Below, piece by piece: positions 27,537 through 36,780 of a DNA stretch of 64,000 bases. Position 1 is the first letter of the stretch, and each line of letters starts with the position of its first letter. Origin of the DNA: Ignavibacteria bacterium (GTDB lineage Bacteria > Bacteroidota > Ignavibacteria > Tepidaquicellales > Tepidaquicellaceae); assembly GCA_028714695.1 (NCBI GenBank), contig JAQTLX010000005.1, forward strand, positions 62,001 to 126,000, in the 5' to 3' direction. The notes beneath the pieces are model-generated. The model saw only the letters and a program-made list of their open reading frames with translations, ran no database searches and had not been told where the DNA came from. The position numbers and the translations under genes were made by a program.

Positions 27537-27734
27537 ATGTTAGCATGTAATGTGGGTAAAACGGACAAGATTGTTCGTGTTATAATCGGAATAGTGATTC
27601 TTGCCGTGGGATATTATTTCAAATCATGGTTCGGATTAATAGGAATTATCCCCATCCTTACGGCAGTATTCGGCAGATGCGGATTGTACTATCCGTTTAA
27701 GATTGATACGACAGATAAAACGGAGACGAAATAG
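27537..27734 (+). CDS. DUF2892 (YgaP-like) small membrane protein
   Basis: 65 residues: MLACNVGKTDKIVRVIIG, then two hydrophobic helices and a conserved FGRCGLYYPF end. This is the DUF2892 pattern, in which the N-terminal 'NVG..DR..R…G' and Cys-containing tail are conserved. In YgaP the domain anchors a rhodanese; here it stands alone. A good RBS (AAAGGAG) lies 5 nt before the ATG, and a strong terminator follows. Confidence 0.85.
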   Translation: MLACNVGKTDKIVRVIIGIVILAVGYYFKSWFGLIGIIPILTAVFGRCGLYYPFKIDTTDKTETK

Positions 27735-27775
27735 TACGGTTTTCAGTAAGGATATAAATCAGTTTTTGAATTTTA

Positions 27776-27803
27776 TGTCAGGTTATTCCGCCTGACATTT
27801 TTA
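27776..27803 (+). terminator. Intrinsic terminator after the DUF2892 gene
   Basis: TGTCAGG (27776-27782) and CCTGACA (27791-27797) are separated by an 8-nt loop and followed by TTTTTATT. Confidence 0.88.
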
Positions 27804-27823
27804 TTATAGAAAAATTCTTGTTC

Positions 27824-28044
27824 TTCTTTGTGGAACTCTATGAACCAGCCCTTGCTCTTAAAATCCGCGCACTCAATTATTTCCGCTCTTTCCCGCGGGA
27901 TATAAGAATTAGTGAAATTTGTGTTAAGGAGCCTGCCCGCCATTTTAATGGGCGGGTGGCAGAATGTTTTTGCTCTTCTTAGTGTACGGCGCCTGTCCGC
28001 CATCTTTGTGGAACTTTGTGACTTCTCTGTGGAACTCTGTGAAC
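27824..28044. repeat. Cluster of dispersed repeats (GTGGAACTCTGTGAAC; GCCTGCCCGCCAT)
   Basis: Three imperfect copies of TCT[TC]TGTGGAACT[CT]T[AG]TGA[AC]C occur at about 27824, 28002 and 28024. Two copies of GCCTG[CT]CCGCCAT lie at 27931 and 27991. The first of these folds on itself (CCCGCCAT with ATGGGCGGG, 27936-27956, one bulge). No gene is supported in 27804-28146. Confidence 0.5.
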
Positions 28045-28146
28045 CTGCTCTTGTTCCCTTTCCCCCACTAAATTTTGAATTTTTAATATCATACCTAATT
28101 CATATTTTACCGCATCTACGAAAAACTAAATCATTTTAAAACTATT

Positions 28147-29655
28147 ATGGAATATTTCAAGAATTTAATCAACGGCGAATGGAAAGATTCGAAGAGCGGT
28201 AAATACAGTGAAAACAGAAATCCTGCAGATAAAGAAGATTTAATCGGATATTTCCCTTCGTCAACTCCCGAAGACGTTGAAGAAGCAGTAAAAGCTGCCA
28301 AAGAAGCATTTAAAAAATGGAGACTTATACCCGCACCCAAGAGAGGCGACGTTCTCAAAATTGTCGGCGATATAATGCTTCAGAAAAAAGATGAGATTGC
28401 TTTCGAAATGACACGCGAAATGGGCAAGGTATTTGCTGAAACAAAAGGCGATACACAGGAAGGCATAGACACCGCTTATTATGCGGCTTCGGAAGGAAGA
28501 AGATTATTCGGATTGAATGCGCCTAGCGAACTCCCTAATAAAATGAATCTGAGTTTCAGAGTTCCTATCGGCGTCGGCGGCATTATCACGCCGTGGAATT
28601 TCCCGATGGCAATTCCTACATGGAAAATATTCCCCGCACTCGTTTGCGGCAATACCGTAGTATTCAAACCAGCGGAACTTACACCGAAGACAGCAAATAC
28701 TTTCGTTAAAATAGTTGACCAGGCAATGAGAGAAGTCCTCGGCAAAGATTATATCCCGGGCGTCATTAACCTTATTCACGGCAGCGGAAGAGTTGTAGGA
28801 GAATGCTTCCTCGCTAACAAAGATATAGATTTTATTTCCTTCACCGGCTCAACAGAAGTCGGAAGAAGAATCAACGAAGTCGGCGGCAGAGAACTTAAGC
28901 GAGTATCGCTTGAACTCGGCGGCAAGAATGCTCAGATAGTAATGGACGATGCAAACCTTGAACTCGCGCTTGATGCGGTTCTCTGGGGCGCTTTCGGAAC
29001 GACAGGACAAAGATGCACGGCAACATCGAGACTCATTCTTCACAAAAATATTCATGACAAGTTCCTTAAAATGCTGACCGAAAGAGTAAGCAAACTCAAA
29101 CTCGGTTATGGGAACAATAAAGGCGTTGACGTTGGTCCATGCGTGAGCGAATCGCAGAGAGAAACAGTTAACAATTATGTACAGATCGGACTAAAAGAAG
29201 ACAAAGCGACGCTGATAGCAGGCGGAGACTATGCAAAAGACGGCGAACTTGCAAAAGGCTGGTTCTATAAACCGACAATATTCAAGGACGTAACACCGGA
29301 AATGAGAATCGCAAAAGAAGAAATTTTCGGACCTGTACTTTCTGTTCTGAAATGCTCTTCACTTGAAGAAGGCGTTGCAATACTCAACAACACCGTATAC
29401 GGACTTTCTTCGAGCATATTCACGAATAACGTTAACGATGCATTCATGGCAGTACGCGATATACAGGCAGGTATCACGTATATAAACGGAGCAACAATCG
29501 GAGCCGAAGCACATATGCCTTTCGGCGGAGTTAAGGCAACAGGCAACGGACACAGAGAAGGCGGCTGGACTGTATACGATTTCTATTCAGAATGGAAAGC
29601 CGTTTACATCGATTATTCCGGAAAACTTCAGAGAGCGCAAATTGACAATTATTAA
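28147..29655 (+). CDS. NAD(P)-dependent aldehyde dehydrogenase
   Basis: 502 residues, full-length ALDH superfamily member oxidising an aldehyde to the acid. Catalytic and cofactor residues are visible: Asn151 in ITPWNFPMA, Glu256 in SLELGGKN, Cys290 in TTGQRCTATSRL, the NAD loop FTGSTEVGRR, and EEIFGPVL with the second conserved Glu. The C-terminal GNGHREGGWTVYDFYSEWK with LQRAQIDNY is like the 2-oxoglutarate-semialdehyde (2,5-dioxovalerate) dehydrogenase/GucD-type subgroup, but the substrate is not certain. A single-gene unit between a repeat cluster and a strong terminator. Confidence 0.92.
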   Translation: MEYFKNLINGEWKDSKSGKYSENRNPADKEDLIGYFPSSTPEDVEEAVKAAKEAFKKWRLIPAPKRGDVLKIVGDIMLQKKDEIAFEMTREMGKVFAETKGDTQEGIDTAYYAASEGRRLFGLNAPSELPNKMNLSFRVPIGVGGIITPWNFPMAIPTWKIFPALVCGNTVVFKPAELTPKTANTFVKIVDQAMREVLGKDYIPGVINLIHGSGRVVGECFLANKDIDFISFTGSTEVGRRINEVGGRELKRVSLELGGKNAQIVMDDANLELALDAVLWGAFGTTGQRCTATSRLILHKNIHDKFLKMLTERVSKLKLGYGNNKGVDVGPCVSESQRETVNNYVQIGLKEDKATLIAGGDYAKDGELAKGWFYKPTIFKDVTPEMRIAKEEIFGPVLSVLKCSSLEEGVAILNNTVYGLSSSIFTNNVNDAFMAVRDIQAGITYINGATIGAEAHMPFGGVKATGNGHREGGWTVYDFYSEWKAVYIDYSGKLQRAQIDNY

Positions 29656-29665
29656 AAGATAATAC

Positions 29666-29697
29666 AGGCGGCTGTATTTCGCAGCCGCCTTATTTAA
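29666..29697 (+). terminator. Intrinsic terminator of the aldehyde dehydrogenase gene
   Basis: AGGCGGCTG (29666-29674) and CAGCCGCCT (29682-29690) form a perfect GC-rich stem with a 7-nt loop, followed by TATTT. Confidence 0.85.
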
Positions 29698-29708
29698 TTC
29701 TTATTGCT

Positions 29709-30548
29709 ATGAAAAAATCTTTATTTCTGTTTTTCATATTCCTGTCAACTTATGTACTATCCTTCTCTCAGTCAATTGATACGCTGTATAAAAAAGGCAA
29801 CGACGCTATAGCAGACAAGGAATATGAAACCGCATTGAGTTATTTCAATATTATCATTAAGAAAAGTCCGGCGGAAGCAGAGGCTTATAATACCATCGGA
29901 TACATTTACATGATTTACAAAGATTACGACAAAGCAATAGTTAACTTTACAAAAGCAATTGAAAATAGAAAAGAATATTCCAGAGCATTCAGTAACCGAG
30001 GAGCAGCATACCTGCTGAAAAACGACGTCGAAAATGCCTTTATTGATTTGAACAAGGCGCTTTCAATAAATCCGAAAGATATGATGGCGCTGAACTCCCT
30101 TGCAACATTATACGGTTACCTGAACAAGTTCACGGAATCGATAGAAACTTTCAACAAAGCGGAAGAATATGACCCTATGTATGTGGACACATACTGGAAC
30201 AGAGGCGCGATGTATATGAATCTCGATAAGTACGAGGAGGCGCTTGTCGATGCAAACAAAGCAATTACGGCTAATCCGTCGATAGCGAAGAGTTATTATT
30301 TCAGAGGTACGGTTTACAAATATCTAAAGAATTACGAAAAAGCGATGGAAGATTACAATACCGCTGTTAAACTCGATGCCGCTGACGGAGAAATTTATGT
30401 AAGGAGAGGAATACTTTTTCTCGCCATGGAAGATTATAAAAAAGCGGTCGACGATATGGAATACGGGCTGAAACTTAAGCCCGAACTTCGTAACGACAAG
30501 ACCGTTCAGGACTATTACAAGGAGGCGAAAGACAAACTAAACAAATAA
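29709..30548 (+). CDS. Secreted/periplasmic TPR-repeat protein
   Basis: 279 residues. The signal peptide is MKKSLFLFFIFLSTYVLSFSQ. It is followed by about seven tetratricopeptide repeats that fill the rest, for example AYNTIGYIYMIYKDYDKAIV, AFSNRGAAYLLKNDVENAF, TYWNRGAMYMNLDKYEEAL, YYFRGTVYKYLKNYEKAME and YVRRGILFLAMEDYKKAV. It is probably a protein-interaction scaffold in the periplasm. It is spaced 2 nt from the downstream OB-fold lipoprotein, so the two are likely co-expressed. Confidence 0.85.
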   Translation: MKKSLFLFFIFLSTYVLSFSQSIDTLYKKGNDAIADKEYETALSYFNIIIKKSPAEAEAYNTIGYIYMIYKDYDKAIVNFTKAIENRKEYSRAFSNRGAAYLLKNDVENAFIDLNKALSINPKDMMALNSLATLYGYLNKFTESIETFNKAEEYDPMYVDTYWNRGAMYMNLDKYEEALVDANKAITANPSIAKSYYFRGTVYKYLKNYEKAMEDYNTAVKLDAADGEIYVRRGILFLAMEDYKKAVDDMEYGLKLKPELRNDKTVQDYYKEAKDKLNK

Positions 30549-30550
30549 AA

Positions 30551-31060
30551 ATGAGAAACTTATTATTTTTTCTGATAATTTCCTTATTGCTTTCAGGATG
30601 CGGAAAGAAAAAAGAGGAAGTTGTTGTAATGAAGAATAATGAACAGGAAACAGCGAAGACTGAGGAGACTTCGAAGGATAATACGACAGGCTTAGATAAG
30701 GAATCAAAAAGCGAAAACAAAACTGCGGGCGAAAAACCCGAAAAAGAAAACAGGTCTACGGAAGTATATGCAAAACTTAAGACTTCAGAGACCGCAGGTA
30801 AAATCGGATTCAATGCTTACGTTACGGGCTACGTTGCAGAAGTGAACGTAAGAGAAAAGGTTGCCTATCTGAATTTCGACAGTAAATATCCGAACAACAC
30901 TTTCACGGCGGTAGTCTTTCCCGATAAGTACGAAATATTCGGGGATTTGAATAAGTACAAAAATAAAACCGTTGAAATTAAAGGCAGAATAGGTCAGTAT
31001 AAAGGCAAACCCCAGATTATTTTAAACAGTAAGGAACAGATAAAGACAATTAGTAATTAA
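30551..31060 (+). CDS. Lipoprotein with OB-fold-like domain
   Basis: 169 residues. The lipoprotein signal is MRNLLFFLIISLLLSGC with lipidated Cys17. A ~60-residue Lys/Glu/Ser-rich unstructured linker follows. The C-terminal ~85 residues (GKIGFNAYVTGYVAEVNVRE, AYLNFDSKYPNNTFTAVVF, KTVEIKGRIGQYKGKPQIIL) read as an OB-fold of the tRNA_anti/YhcR-like kind. Its binding partner is unknown. The stop codon lies inside an AT-rich inverted repeat. Confidence 0.75.
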   Translation: MRNLLFFLIISLLLSGCGKKKEEVVVMKNNEQETAKTEETSKDNTTGLDKESKSENKTAGEKPEKENRSTEVYAKLKTSETAGKIGFNAYVTGYVAEVNVREKVAYLNFDSKYPNNTFTAVVFPDKYEIFGDLNKYKNKTVEIKGRIGQYKGKPQIILNSKEQIKTISN

Positions 31061-31205
31061 TAATTAGTAATTAATAATTGTAAATTCTGTTCAGTATCGT
31101 ATAAGGCGGATTTTTGATTGATTCTTTCCAGATGAAAATTCGGGAAGTTATACATATATTTTTGAATAAACATAATTACTAATTATTAATTACCAATTAC
31201 AAATT
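31049..31205. repeat. AT-rich inverted repeat flanking the lipoprotein/era gap
   Basis: Left arm 31049-31086 consists of TTAGTAATTAATAA units. Right arm 31173-31205 is largely its reverse complement (TAATTACTAATTATTAATTA). The left arm supplies the stop codon of the lipoprotein gene and the right arm ends in the TTG start of era, so the repeat fills the whole intergenic space. Confidence 0.6.
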
Positions 31206-32088
31206 GATTAAGAGCGGCTACGCAGCAATAATAGGAAAACCAAATGCAGGCAAATCGACACTGATGAACGCCATGCTGGAGTTTAAACTGTCGGCGGTAA
31301 ACCCGAAAGTGCAGACAACAAGAAACAGAATTCTCGGAATAATGACCGGGAAAGACCACCAGTTAATATTTATAGATACACCCGGAATACTGGAACCGAA
31401 GTATGAGATGCAGAAATTTATGATGAGGGAAATATGGTCATCGATAAAAGAAGCCGATGTAATAGTATATATTCTTGACGCCCAGAATATAAATCTCAAC
31501 GAAGTTAAGAAAATCGAAGAGGAATTTAAAAAAGATTTCAGAAGAGTGCCGCGGCTTGTCGTACTCAATAAGATTGACCTCATTCCGCAGGAAAACGTTC
31601 AGCAAAAGATGGTTGACCTCAGAGACGAATTCGGATTCAACGATATAATTCCCGTTTCCGCATTGACTAAATTCAATCTCGATACGCTTAAAGCGAGAAT
31701 AATAGAACTCCTTCCTGAAGGCGATTTTTATTACGACCCCGATACGCTCACAAATAAACCCGAAAAGTTTTTTGTATCGGAGATTATCAGGGAAAATATA
31801 TTAAGTCTTTATCAGGAAGAGATTCCTTACAGCGTTTTTGTTGACGTAAGAGAATTTAAAGTGCGCGAAGCAACTCAGAAAGACTACATTAACGTTGACA
31901 TAATACTCGAGCGCGAATCTCAGAAAATGATTTTACTCGGAAAGAACGGTGATATGATTAAAAGACTCGGCGAAATGTCGCGCAAAGGCATCGAAGAATT
32001 TCTCGGCAAGGAAGTATTTCTGAAATTATTCGTTAAAGTGCGCAAGGACTGGAGAAAGGATTCCCGTTTCCTTAGAAGCAATTTCTGA
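31204..32088 (+). CDS. era: GTPase Era
   Basis: 294 residues. Era binds 16S rRNA 3' ends during 30S assembly. G1 is GKPNAGKS at residues 11-18, G2 includes TTRNRILG, G3 is DTPG, G4 is NKID and G5 lies near PVSALTK. The C-terminal KH domain includes VDIILERESQKMILLGKNGDMIKRLG, ending in WRKDSRF. The only start that keeps the full G domain is TTG at 31204 (preceded by stop-rich repeat DNA), so a TTG start is likely. Confidence 0.93.
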   Translation: MIKSGYAAIIGKPNAGKSTLMNAMLEFKLSAVNPKVQTTRNRILGIMTGKDHQLIFIDTPGILEPKYEMQKFMMREIWSSIKEADVIVYILDAQNINLNEVKKIEEEFKKDFRRVPRLVVLNKIDLIPQENVQQKMVDLRDEFGFNDIIPVSALTKFNLDTLKARIIELLPEGDFYYDPDTLTNKPEKFFVSEIIRENILSLYQEEIPYSVFVDVREFKVREATQKDYINVDIILERESQKMILLGKNGDMIKRLGEMSRKGIEEFLGKEVFLKLFVKVRKDWRKDSRFLRSNF

Positions 32089-32096
32089 TATACTTT

Positions 32097-32783
32097 TCAA
32101 AGCGAACTTTTTACAATTGAACCTGCGGATATTTTTAATTCATCAAAAAGATCATGCTTAAGTATTTGGTAATTGCCGGCTTCGAATGATTCTTTTATAA
32201 CGCCGTCTTTCAGCAGATGAATGTTTGTGCAGACATCCGTAAGCGATTCGAGTATATGCGATGATATGAGAATTGTTTTATTTTTTCCCCTGAGAATATC
32301 GATTACAATCTCAAGAATTTTGCACGTCTCCATATCCAGTCCGTTAAACGGCTCATCGAAGATATATATTTGCTTGTCCTGTTTTAAAACCCCCATTATA
32401 GCAAGTTTTTTCTTCATACCGTTCGAGTATGTTTCTATAATACTGTCAAGAGGCAATTTAAACAAATCGTTGAACGCATCAAGTATGAATTTTTCATTCG
32501 ACGAAGGAAATATATTCAGATATTCATTGCCCGTAATATTTGAATAAAAATAATTTTCCGTTTCCACAAATCCCGTGTCCAAGCGTCTGACGTTATTTTC
32601 ATTTAGTAATATATTACCCGAATCGGGTTTTACAATCCCTGCCAGTGTGTTGAAAAACGTTGTTTTTCCGGAACCGTTCAATCCTACTATGCCGTGTACC
32701 TCACCCATTTCTGCAGACAGGGACAACCCGTTCAACACTTTATTTTTTCCGAACGAAACAAATATATTTTCAATCTTAAGCAT
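32097..32783 (-). CDS. ABC transporter ATP-binding protein
   Basis: From ATG 32783 the product is 228 residues (MLKIENIFVSFGKNKVLNGL). Walker A is GLNGSGKTT (34-42), Walker B is IYIFDEPFNGLD, and the H-loop is ILISSHILESL. The signature loop is unusual, TYSNGMKKKLAIMG instead of LSGGQ, as in ATPases of ABC-2/NatA-like exporters. It pairs with the upstream membrane protein gene, which it overlaps by 8 nt. An ATG 12 nt further upstream (32795) is also possible. The substrate is unknown. Confidence 0.87.
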   Translation of the reverse strand: MLKIENIFVSFGKNKVLNGLSLSAEMGEVHGIVGLNGSGKTTFFNTLAGIVKPDSGNILLNENNVRRLDTGFVETENYFYSNITGNEYLNIFPSSNEKFILDAFNDLFKLPLDSIIETYSNGMKKKLAIMGVLKQDKQIYIFDEPFNGLDMETCKILEIVIDILRGKNKTILISSHILESLTDVCTNIHLLKDGVIKESFEAGNYQILKHDLFDELKISAGSIVKSSL

Positions 32784-33741
32784 ATAAATAATCATTTAAA
32801 TTGTTTTCCGCTTCTCTGTAATATTTAACGCAAAGAAACAGAGGCAGCGGAAGAAGAAACGGAATCCCTCCCATTATGAATGGAAGAATAGTAAAAACCT
32901 GTATAAACACCAGATATATTTCGTTTCCGTGAAGCATGTCGCCGGGTGTGTACAATCTGTATTTAAATAATATCGCCAGCGTAAGCACGGTTATTTGAAC
33001 AACCAAAAATACAATGTTGAATATAATCAGAGCCGGATTAAAAATCGAATTTATAATCAAAATAGGCAAATAGACACATGCCAGCAGTGCAGAGTGTCTT
33101 ATAATTTTTTTGTTCAACAGACGGTATGCGTTCACATCACACGGATTCAGCATGTTAAGGGGTTCGCACTCACGATAAAATCCCATCAGCAGAACCGTTA
33201 TCAACCAGAGACACAGCAAAGGCAAAATAATAATGCCGGAAACGGATAATGTAACTGCATATAAGAAAGCAAAAATAATACTGTGTTTTCTTACTCCGCT
33301 TAACCATTCAAAATTCACCGGGGATATAATTTTACCGAGGAAGCCCATCCTTGTTCTTTTCAGAAAAACATGTTTCACTCGTGCAATTAATGCATATAAA
33401 ATCAGTATTACTAAAATTAAATAGGGGTATGGAGAAAAGACGGATGGAATTATTACAGGCAGGGTTAAGACCGTATATTCAAGAAATATTTTCCTCCACG
33501 CATTTTCAAGATGAAGAAATACAAACGACTTATCGCGTCTTATAAGTTGAACCGAAAGAATAGCAGACACCGTCAATGCCGTGCAATAAAGGGCATAAAC
33601 CGGACTACTGTACAAGACAAAAAGTTTGTAATCGAAAAAAATCAATAATAGAATAATGAGCGGACTGTAAACAGGGCCTAGTAATTTGATTTCCCGCTTT
33701 AATTGTATAAGTCTTATTTTGATTAAAATTGTGTCCGGCAA
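32776..33741 (-). CDS. Multi-spanning membrane protein, probable ABC permease partner
   Basis: 321 residues with about eight hydrophobic segments, a basic N-terminus (MPDTILIKIRLIQLKREIKL) and cytoplasmic basic loops. No family motif is recognised. Its role as membrane subunit of an ABC-2-like exporter is inferred from its overlap with the ATPase gene and its topology. The start codon appears to be TTG (33739-33741). This lies in one arm of a perfect 9-bp inverted repeat, TCCGGCAAC…GTTGCCGGA, whose other arm is ~45 nt upstream. Confidence 0.65.
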   Translation of the reverse strand: MPDTILIKIRLIQLKREIKLLGPVYSPLIILLLIFFDYKLFVLYSSPVYALYCTALTVSAILSVQLIRRDKSFVFLHLENAWRKIFLEYTVLTLPVIIPSVFSPYPYLILVILILYALIARVKHVFLKRTRMGFLGKIISPVNFEWLSGVRKHSIIFAFLYAVTLSVSGIIILPLLCLWLITVLLMGFYRECEPLNMLNPCDVNAYRLLNKKIIRHSALLACVYLPILIINSIFNPALIIFNIVFLVVQITVLTLAILFKYRLYTPGDMLHGNEIYLVFIQVFTILPFIMGGIPFLLPLPLFLCVKYYREAENNLNDYLYA

Positions 33742-33895
33742 CTAACTTCGTCTTTTTTGTATATTTACGTTTTTTCGGTAATAAAGTTGCCGGAACAAAT
33801 GATGAATTTACACGTATATAACGTATTATAAAACATTTATATTATACTTTCATTCTCCAATTTAAGAAAAATATTTATTAACAATAATATTCATT

Positions 33896-34444
33896 ATGAA
33901 CTTTGTCAGCATTACCTGTTTGTTGTGGGTAATTTCCGAAATTACGCTGAACGTTTTAGCACGTTCTAATAAAAGCGCTTCGGTTACCCTCGACAAAGGT
34001 TCGATAAATATCATCTGGATAGTTATAGTTGTTTCTATAATTGGAGGTTCAATGTTCACCTCAAATTATCCCGCATTTAATGAAGTTCTGAGCAACATAG
34101 GTCTGGCATTAATTATTGCGGGAATCATTTTCAGATGGATTTCAATTGTATCTCTTGGTAAAATGTTCACAACGAATGTGGCAATACAAAATGAGCACAA
34201 ACTCAAAACAGACGGCATATACAAAGTCATTCGTCATCCCTCTTATTCCGGTTCATTGATTTCATTCCTTGGGCTTGGATTTGCGTTAGGTAATATTTTC
34301 AGCATCATTATTGTCTTCATACCGATACTGCTTGCATTTTTATACAGAATAAAAGTCGAAGAAAATGCTCTGTCGCTTCATTTTAAAGAAGAGTATGAAG
34401 AGTATAAAAGCAGAACAAAAAAGTTAGTACCGTATTTATATTAA
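33896..34444 (+). CDS. Isoprenylcysteine carboxyl methyltransferase-like (ICMT/PEMT) membrane protein
   Basis: 182 residues, about five transmembrane helices. The C-terminal ICMT hallmarks are HKLKTDGIYKVIRHPSYSG (SAM-binding region with RHP-x-Y-x-G) and RIKVEENALSLHF with the conserved EE, ending EYKSRTKKLVPYLY. In bacteria such proteins methylate small or isoprenoid substrates at the membrane; the true substrate is unknown. It is a stand-alone gene convergent with the WG-repeat cluster. Confidence 0.85.
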   Translation: MNFVSITCLLWVISEITLNVLARSNKSASVTLDKGSINIIWIVIVVSIIGGSMFTSNYPAFNEVLSNIGLALIIAGIIFRWISIVSLGKMFTTNVAIQNEHKLKTDGIYKVIRHPSYSGSLISFLGLGFALGNIFSIIIVFIPILLAFLYRIKVEENALSLHFKEEYEEYKSRTKKLVPYLY

Positions 34445-34452
34445 ATATTACT

Positions 34453-36351
34453 TTACAAAGTTCCGTTTAAAAAATAATCCCTGTTTTCTTCGGGAAACGA
34501 ATATCCGTTATTGTGTTTACGCCAGAATTGACTCGGATTTATGCTTCCTTCAAATTCATTGCTGTAAATTGTTATTCCTTTGTTGTGTTCGTTTTCAAAC
34601 CAGGTATTGAGTTTATATCGGAACTTAGTTTTTTGTTCACCTTTATATATCGGTAAATCGAACTCCCAATAGTACCCGCCAGGCAAATATATTTGCGAAT
34701 AACTATTCCCACACCAACTATGAGAATAATCTTCTATATCTACCCATTCTTTATTGGAATTTAGTGCCTGTAGCGTAATATAAATCTCATGCTCCTCGGA
34801 CATAATCTCTTCAGATTTTTTTGTTGCGTTTATTAAATAAACCTTTTGTGTAGCGTATTTATTTTTAAACAATTTCGAGTTTCCTGATTTCCTTACAAGG
34901 CTTATTTTATTTTGGCTGAAATCAAAGTCAAGATGAGTGTTGTTTTTATAGTCGCCTAATTTTAGATTCCCGTTTTCTACGTACTTGAAATCCAAATCAA
35001 GTGTGTCCGGCTTATCAGATGTCCTTTCAACCCAGAAAATTTCTCCTCTTTTATTCAAATAACCTCTATTGTTTTCTGTTATTATTCTTAAGACTCCGTT
35101 TTGAAACCACCTTTCTGAATCATACTGTTTTATCTTTGGTTCCAACAATACGTCGCCTTTGTAATTACATATTCCATATAAAATATCATTTCCATTATCA
35201 TAAAACACAATTAGACCGTCTTTGATTAAAGAATTTTTTTCTATATACCTGAATTTTCTGTCCGTTGCTAAATTATCATTGGAGTCTTTCACAACAAAGT
35301 AATCATCACTTCCCAAAACCATCCTGTAGCCATTAGTATTGCTTTCGATAATCTGATTTACTTTATATCTTCTTATTATTTCACCTTTCTTATTTATTTC
35401 AGCAGTTTCGTTCCCTCCATAAACGAATGCTGTACCATCTGTAAAGTCCCCTCCATTGTAATAATTTGTATCGGCAATTAGTAAATTTCCCAAAGTATCT
35501 ATATATCCGCAATAGTAATCTAATCTATTATGAGTATCTTCAGATCTATTGATGTTGTTTTTCAATATTTGAACTCTTGCTAATCCTTCGCTGAAATTCG
35601 AAACCGGTATATATTTTTCGCTGCCTGATATTACTGATTCAAAATATTTATTTAAAAATGCCCAGCGAATCATTTGTCCATATGCACTATCAAAACCGTA
35701 TTTGACATATATTAATCCTTCTTTAAAATTGCCAATATAATCAAACACCCCTGAATCGAGAACTACGTTACCCAGCGAATCAGTCAGATAGATATTTCTG
35801 GGGTCTGTATTATTTCTGTTGTTGTTTACAAGGTAGTAGCCGTCACTTCTTGGCAAATCGATATAGTGACCCTGCAGAATCAATTCGCATTTTGTATTAA
35901 TAATGCCGTAATCATTATTTTGTAAACGGACGAGTGCCCTCCCATTACAAAAAGTAAAGATGTTCTTGTAGTAATTTGCAAACGGAATATCTCCGTATTT
36001 GTTTATATAATTTGGAATAGAATCTGTATACACTACTGCCAGCCCATCATGAAACTCCATCGCGTAATCGTATTTCGGCGGAATTACATATTCGCCCGTC
36101 GTATCGATATACCCGTATAGCCCTTTAAGTCTTGCCGGAGCAAGCCCTTCGGAGAAATCGCCTGTCTGCGCGAAGCGCGCTTTGATTACAACTTTTCCGG
36201 TAGTATCGATAAATCCGACTTTTCCGTTTTCGAAATAGCGAAGATACGGCTGGGCAGATAATTCATTAAATATAAATTGAGGAATGACAATAAAGAGTAT
36301 GAGAAACAGTGAGTTTCTTATTGCGGAATTTGATAAGAGATTCGCTTTCAA
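34453..36351 (-). CDS. Secreted WG-repeat protein, paralog 1
   Basis: 632 residues. A signal peptide ending FNELSAQ is followed by WG-type repeats (KVGFIDTTGKVVIKARF, GLYGYIDTTGEYVIPPKYD, and more degenerate units such as YCGYIDTLGNLLI and GYLNKRGEIFWVE). The C-terminal ~130 residues form a separate β-rich domain with KVYLIN, EWVDIEDY and TKFRYKL, ending GSINPSQFWR. The start is TTG at 36351, fixed by a perfect AGGAGG (36357-36362) 5 nt upstream. The signal peptide, RBS and ~25 nt upstream are near-identical to those of paralog 3. The function is unknown; WG repeats are protein-interaction modules. Confidence 0.82.
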   Translation of the reverse strand: MKANLLSNSAIRNSLFLILFIVIPQFIFNELSAQPYLRYFENGKVGFIDTTGKVVIKARFAQTGDFSEGLAPARLKGLYGYIDTTGEYVIPPKYDYAMEFHDGLAVVYTDSIPNYINKYGDIPFANYYKNIFTFCNGRALVRLQNNDYGIINTKCELILQGHYIDLPRSDGYYLVNNNRNNTDPRNIYLTDSLGNVVLDSGVFDYIGNFKEGLIYVKYGFDSAYGQMIRWAFLNKYFESVISGSEKYIPVSNFSEGLARVQILKNNINRSEDTHNRLDYYCGYIDTLGNLLIADTNYYNGGDFTDGTAFVYGGNETAEINKKGEIIRRYKVNQIIESNTNGYRMVLGSDDYFVVKDSNDNLATDRKFRYIEKNSLIKDGLIVFYDNGNDILYGICNYKGDVLLEPKIKQYDSERWFQNGVLRIITENNRGYLNKRGEIFWVERTSDKPDTLDLDFKYVENGNLKLGDYKNNTHLDFDFSQNKISLVRKSGNSKLFKNKYATQKVYLINATKKSEEIMSEEHEIYITLQALNSNKEWVDIEDYSHSWCGNSYSQIYLPGGYYWEFDLPIYKGEQKTKFRYKLNTWFENEHNKGITIYSNEFEGSINPSQFWRKHNNGYSFPEENRDYFLNGTL

Positions 36352-36441
36352 TTTTTCCTCCTAAAATCTGTTTACGTCCGCGCAAATCCGTGCGCGATAT
36401 ATCAGAACGAATTTATCCTGATTATTCTTAGTTTGGATGTT

Positions 36442-36780
36442 TTATGCTTTTACACCAAATGCTTCGAAAAACTTTTTATTCTTATCCAGCGCGTACAGAA
36501 TTCTTTGCGCGGGACCTTCCGGAATATTTCTATTTGCTTCCCAGGCTTCTACGGTTTTTACTGATACTCCCAAAACATCAGCAAATATTTGTTGAGTAAA
36601 TGAAACGGACATCCTGAGTTTCTTAATTTCTACACCTTTGTATTCCGGTAAATCGGGTATAACAATTTCTCGTTGTCTTTTTGCCGTTTTGGTTTCCTTG
36701 ACTATATCAAGAGTTTCTTTTAATCCGGCAAAAATGCCTTTTGTTATTTCTTTCTTATTTCTTTTGCCTGTTTTTCCCAT
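36442..36780 (-). CDS. XRE-family antitoxin (HigA-like)
   Basis: 112 residues. A basic N-terminal half, with PDLPEYKGVEIKKLRMSVSF, leads into a helix-turn-helix at ~60-85 (FTQQIFADVLGVSVKTVEAW, then EANRNIPEGPAQRILYAL). This is the architecture of antitoxins paired with HigB-2/RelE-like toxins, where the protein neutralises the toxin and represses the shared promoter. Its 5' end overlaps the toxin gene by 26 nt, so the pair is translationally coupled, toxin first. Confidence 0.85.
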   Translation of the reverse strand: MGKTGKRNKKEITKGIFAGLKETLDIVKETKTAKRQREIVIPDLPEYKGVEIKKLRMSVSFTQQIFADVLGVSVKTVEAWEANRNIPEGPAQRILYALDKNKKFFEAFGVKA

